A DNA stretch of 64,000 bases, taken from Branchiostoma floridae. Lineage: Eukaryota; Chordata; Leptocardii; Amphioxiformes; Branchiostomatidae. The stretch covers positions 9,709,148 through 9,773,147 of the forward strand of contig NC_049994.1 of the NCBI RefSeq assembly GCF_000003815.2. The letters run 5' to 3'. Both the position numbers and the translations under genes were made by a program. Numbering within the stretch: position 1 is the stretch's first letter; every line of letters begins with the position of its first letter. The notes beneath the pieces are model-generated. The model saw nothing but the letters and a program-made list of their open reading frames with translations, had not been told where the DNA came from and did not search any database. Shown here piece by piece: positions 60,370-64,000 of this stretch.

Positions 60370-60500
60370 TGGAAAGACTCAGGCAGGGATCGAACTCACA
60401 AAAATATGGACTGCAACTTCATGATATGGACTTCACCTATTTCACCATTGCACCAGTTATCAGTTATAGTGGTGGTGGTGGTGGTGGTGGGGGGGGAATC
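60370..60500 (-). mobile_element. tRNA-like head of a SINE next to a (GGT)n run
   Basis: On the minus strand an A box TGGTGCAATGG (60443-60453) and a B box GTTCGATCC (60388-60396) are spaced 46 bp apart, a little more than in a normal tRNA, and the intervening sequence does not fold as a tRNA. It is best read as a tRNA-derived SINE head. The plus-strand (GGT)n/G8 microsatellite (60468-60497) abuts it. Confidence 0.45.
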
Positions 60501-60641
60501 ATTTCAACAAGGTGCAGCATTTCATCTTCTTTGACATATCCAGCATAACTTTGCCATTAAAAGACTAGAGCTGCTTGAAGATTAGTGTAAAGACAAGCTA
60601 ACTGCTGCCTACATGTGTCAGGGACCCCCACAGCAGTATAA

Positions 60642-61831
60642 CCAAGGAGCTTTTATCAGTAGGAGAGAGTACGGATTAGTTTCCATTGTTCGTATGTTCG
60701 TAGCGGGCGACAAAATTTTATTAACACCCACGTGTCAAAAACCCGCATCTGCATACATTTCACCCACGCAAGCTTTTGTTTTCCCTTTGTTTTGTGGTCA
60801 TTTTCATGGTGTGGCGGCCTGGGGATACAAACATTGTGTGTAGCGATCTGATTTTTGCGATTTTGTCGACGATGTTGAACAGAAGAGTAACTTCGGAATA
60901 CATACAGCGGCGGCAATTCTCTCTGACTGAGGGTGAAATTTCAAAGCCATACGGCGACCGGACAGCGCCGCCGCTCGGGTACGGGCTAAGCCTAAAGGCA
61001 AAATTGTCTGAGGCAAAGTCTACAAAAAAAACTGGTAATATTCCTACAATTAATGATGACTGTGAAAAACCTGACTCAATGATCACAGGAACCAAGTTTT
61101 TTTTAAGTATGCAACAGATATATTTCATAAATCCATACAAATACAAAGTTCAAAATTATGCCTGGAGAACTCAAGACATTATATACGAAAACCCGATCGT
61201 AACGAAAACCATGAAAACTATGCTCTCCCGCCTTACCTTCACCTTATTCCAGGCCCGATGTATCCTCTAAAAACACGGGTGGTTCGACAAAAATGAGCAA
61301 GGTTCGACCAACAGTGAACACGCCATTTTACCGAGCACATCATCAACAGTTACGAAAAAATATCAGCTAAATGAAGAAAAACGTCATATTTTTTTAGTAG
61401 CCATCTGAAAATACATGTGAAAATTCATAATTCTATCGCAAGAAAACAGACCTCGATCCGCGAAAATAGGCCTAAACTGGCCCATGTTTGTTGTACGGCG
61501 AAGAGAAACATATCAAACTGTCCGCCATTGTGCCATCTACCGCAAGATGACGTAGTCACATGCCTGCCGAGTTTTCCAAATAAGGGAATCGTCGGAAACC
61601 TGACCCACTTCGCCTCTTGCCGATCGGGCTTCGGGCTGGCTCGAGGGCTATGACGTAATGGCGTGGCTCATTAGCATAGAAACCGCGCCAACCGGCGCTA
61701 CGAACATCAGATCAGACGGGCGCCGCGCAGGGCAGTAAACAAAGCCGGCGCTGCGGGATTTAACGGGCCAAACAAAGGAGCACAGCGGGCGGGTAACTCC
61801 ATACTCTCTCCTCCTGATAAAAGCTCCTTGG
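60642..61831. mobile_element. 1.19-kb element with ~34-bp inverted termini
   Basis: Both ends read CCAAGGAGCTTTTATCAG, one variable base, then AGGAGAGAGTA, with two differences in about 34 bp. TATAA flanks both ends (60637-60641, 61832-61836) and is the likely 5-bp target duplication. The right third (61600-61800) is strongly GC/CpG-rich. A 164-codon open frame (60776-61270, plus strand) contains the basic MLNRRVTSEYIQRRQFSL but no transposase motif. The near-identical ends imply a fairly recent insertion. Superfamily not assigned. Confidence 0.85.
60776..61270 (+). CDS. Unrecognised 164-codon open frame within the 1.19-kb element
   Basis: This is the longest frame in the element. The middle (residues ~33-85) has protein-like composition with KPYGDRTAPPLGYGLSLKAK; both flanks are less convincing. 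The opposite strand is open for 128 codons over an overlapping stretch (60760-61146), which lowers confidence. It might be a leftover transposase exon or chance. Confidence 0.15.
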   Translation: MFSLCFVVIFMVWRPGDTNIVCSDLIFAILSTMLNRRVTSEYIQRRQFSLTEGEISKPYGDRTAPPLGYGLSLKAKLSEAKSTKKTGNIPTINDDCEKPDSMITGTKFFLSMQQIYFINPYKYKVQNYAWRTQDIIYENPIVTKTMKTMLSRLTFTLFQARCIL

Positions 61832-61839
61832 TATAACCA

Positions 61840-63970
61840 AATGCTGGATACTAATTGTTATTTTGTCATAGAAACTAGTGATTTTGTTACAAAGTCAATA
61901 GGCAACACCAATATGTGTTTATTTCATGTCTTTATTTTAGTTCTAAAACATCTTCAAAATGTCTGAAGAACCAATGAGGTTAGTTCTGACTCAGACATTA
62001 AGCAAGCAAATAACTAGCAACAGGACAAGCTACAAATAGACGGCTGGCAGGAAACCTTCATCTTACAAATGTTTAATACTTAAATTGAGTGTGTACAAAC
62101 GTGCATACTTCTCTATGACTACAGTTTCTCAATATTCCAATTCAGCACTACTTTTCTCAAGTCTGAGAACCATCGACTTAGCTTGTTCTGGCCTTACCAC
62201 ACTACATCAGTCAGTTTTTCTATGCCATTGGCATAAGAGGACACTTCTATAGGTTAGTGGTTTATCTAAGGATTAGCAATGCTATTACCACAAAATTGCT
62301 TCTCCTCCACTAATGCTGCCCAGCAGATTGTATGTGATTGACTTTGACTTTTGCTGACTATTCAGCCTGAAGGCTTTTGCCGAAATGGAGCCAACTATCT
62401 CCCTATTTGGTCTGGGCTGACCACTCGCTGATGGAAGACCTTAATGGCTGCTCATGCAGAAGATGGCTGCAAGATTTGTGCAGCGAAATGATCGCTACGG
62501 CACAGACTAACAGATGGCCAAAACCACGTCATCTGTATCATTCGTCTGCAATACTGCATGATGGAATTTTAAAGCAACACTGACATGATATTGCAATTTA
62601 AGGAGTTGGGCAGGGACAATATTTGAAGAAGAGGTTGGATTATAACTTCATATCACCATCATAAAATCACGAAAATCAAGACAGGTGTCATTCTCACTAA
62701 TTGCAAGCCATAAGGAACATTAGATACATTTCAAAATCCTCCCACAGAGAACAGTCAAATAATGTTACGTTCAAGATTGTTAAGTAGAGTTAGAAATTTT
62801 GTACAACATACTAGTTAAAAGATAATGACTAGCTGACATCTTAGAGCATGCACGTATATGTACATGAACATTATACTCTCATCTGGCCTACATGGGAACA
62901 TGGTACCTACTATTCACAGTGATGAAATGTGGCATGTAGGTGAACCTAATATAGCACTACCTACCACATAAACAAGTGCTTTAAAAAAGCTGGCATTTTG
63001 CCAAGGTTTGCGTGTGTACACGGTTTTTTTCTAGTTATTGGAATGTGCTGAAACTATTGTTTATATTAAATGGATGTAAAAAGGAAACAAGAACAATTTA
63101 AAATCACCCTCCCCTGGACTCGATCCCGGACCGTAGCTCTGCAAATCAGGCTGACGTCAGAGGTATTTGTGTAGTGACCCCTGAACCCGGAAGTCACTTC
63201 TCTGCATCATAGCGCACTTTTCAGAAAATGATATCTCAGCAATCGTATACCCCTGCTTTAACATTTTTACATTGTCACGGTCTCCATAGTACATACTACA
63301 AATCTGGTAAGTTAGAAGGTCCAGTTCTTTTTCGATAATACAGGGCGATCAATGAAAAATCGTGGCAATTTCCATTTTCGCACTGGAAATCCTACTAATG
63401 TCATAGGGTTTCCAGTCGAAATTGTTTTGTACCCAGGGGAATCAGAACATTTGTGTTCCCTAATAGAGGGTGTTGATTTATGAAAAATAAAAGTTACAGA
63501 ACAAAAATCGGACCTTCCGTTCCAGAGATATGGCCCTTTAAAGTTGCTGGGCCATGGGCGGTGTCCGCAGGTGTGGCGCCAGGTGTGAAAATCGCATTTC
63601 TAATTAGCAATAATTAAGAAAGTAAAAACATTGTGCCACTCAAAAGTTCTTTTCTGCACAGTCCAAGTAGTATTTTGTAGCAATCAAGTAAAGATAAGAT
63701 GTTTATTTGCCTTTTTCTTTCACTACAGGTGAGGTCAACCTGCTGAAAATTAAGTTTTTTCAGCATGGCACATGCACAGCTGGAAAAGTGGCCAATTATT
63801 TCCAGATGACCCCTTTTTGAAGAGCGATAATCAATAAACTGTTCATCCTATAACTAAGATATTTCAGATATTGGAAATATGTAGTAGATTCTCTTAACAC
63901 AGTTTATTGCAGACATTCTAGAGACATGGTTACGAGATTATGTGTAATCAAAAATATTAATTTGTAACAT
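61840..63970. other. Non-coding stretch, possibly an old unclassified repeat at 63.1-63.8 kb
   Basis: No gene recognised. From about 63100 the texture changes to phrases such as CAGAGATATGGCCC and ATGATATCTCAGCAA that look like transposon body sequence, but no termini were found. A B-box-like GATCGAGTC on the minus strand near 63117 has no matching A box. Confidence 0.3.
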
Positions 63971-63978
63971 ATCTCAAA

Positions 63979-63991
63979 AGGTCAAAGGTCA
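63979..63991 (+). promoter_or_regulatory. Perfect DR1 nuclear-receptor element
   Basis: AGGTCAAAGGTCA comprises two AGGTCA half-sites with one-base spacing, the preferred site of HNF4, RXR and PPAR/RXR-type dimers. It sits ten bases from the window edge, so its surroundings cannot be judged. Confidence 0.4.
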
Positions 63992-64000
63992 TCGGCACCT

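Noticed and set aside
60388-60453. Functional tRNA gene
   Set aside because: A and B boxes are present on the minus strand, but the sequence between and around them does not form a cloverleaf; treated as a SINE head.
62377-62583. 68-codon plus-strand frame near 62.4 kb as an exon
   Set aside because: No splice borders or recognisable motif; adjacent frames look equally plausible.
63090-63140. tRNA gene suggested by a B-box-like GATCGAGTC on the minus strand
   Set aside because: No T-stem pairing and no A box at the right spacing.

Overview
This is AT-leaning eukaryotic nuclear DNA with very little protein-coding sequence. There are no operons, Shine-Dalgarno sites or closely packed genes. 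It is dense in transposon fossils, microsatellites and the palindrome TACATGTA. The repeat mix looks most like a cephalochordate (amphioxus, Branchiostoma): TA-flanked miniature elements beginning CTGTAAATGC or CAGTCAAACC, tRNA-headed SINEs, a CR1/Jockey-like LINE and Penelope remnants. Another marine invertebrate (mollusc, ambulacrarian, cnidarian) cannot be excluded by eye. One assembly gap of 169 N lies at 52019-52187.

The only long, confident coding sequence is a 473-codon non-LTR reverse transcriptase at 10842-12263 (+). It is 5' truncated but has no internal stop, and its 3' UTR ends in an ATT tail. Further retroelement debris includes a reverse-transcriptase fragment near 15.9-16.05 kb (-), a Penelope-type GIY-YIG remnant near 22.9-23.15 kb (+), a LINE C-terminus with a GATACA tail at 24.3-24.5 kb (+), three LINE-type 3' ends on the minus strand (44.0, 52.4, 53.2 kb), and SINEs at about 0.4, 13.1-13.6, 25.6-26.0, 27.2 and 60.4 kb.

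Region by region. 0-10 kb is non-coding with a strong hairpin at 3.2 kb and a CpG-richer island at 9.5-10.1 kb. 10.8-12.6 kb is the LINE. 17.6-28.0 kb is bounded by two ~510-bp inverted copies of a repeat whose core is a block of TTATGCATAA palindromes; between them lie a 1.22-kb element with terminal inverted repeats (19.17-20.39 kb) and a multi-terminus element (24.7-25.3 kb). 28-46 kb is low in recognisable repeats and holds several GC-richer, possibly conserved islands, a perfect DR5 nuclear-receptor site at 36398 and weak exon candidates on the minus strand between 34.7 and 38.3 kb. 46-62 kb is a transposon cluster: two CTGTAAATGC miniature elements, two CAGTCAAACC elements (one nested inside another element), a 5.0-kb element with 33-bp inverted termini (49163-54176) and a 1.19-kb element with near-perfect ~34-bp termini (60642-61831). 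62-64 kb is unassigned and ends on a perfect DR1 site.

Taken together, the window looks like the intron(s) or gene desert of a larger locus. The minus-strand exon candidates at 34.7, 35.7 and 38.0 kb are mutually phase-compatible and could belong to one gene with long introns, but no gene family was recognised and this needs transcript evidence. No bacterial-type system, CRISPR array, rRNA or intact tRNA gene was seen.
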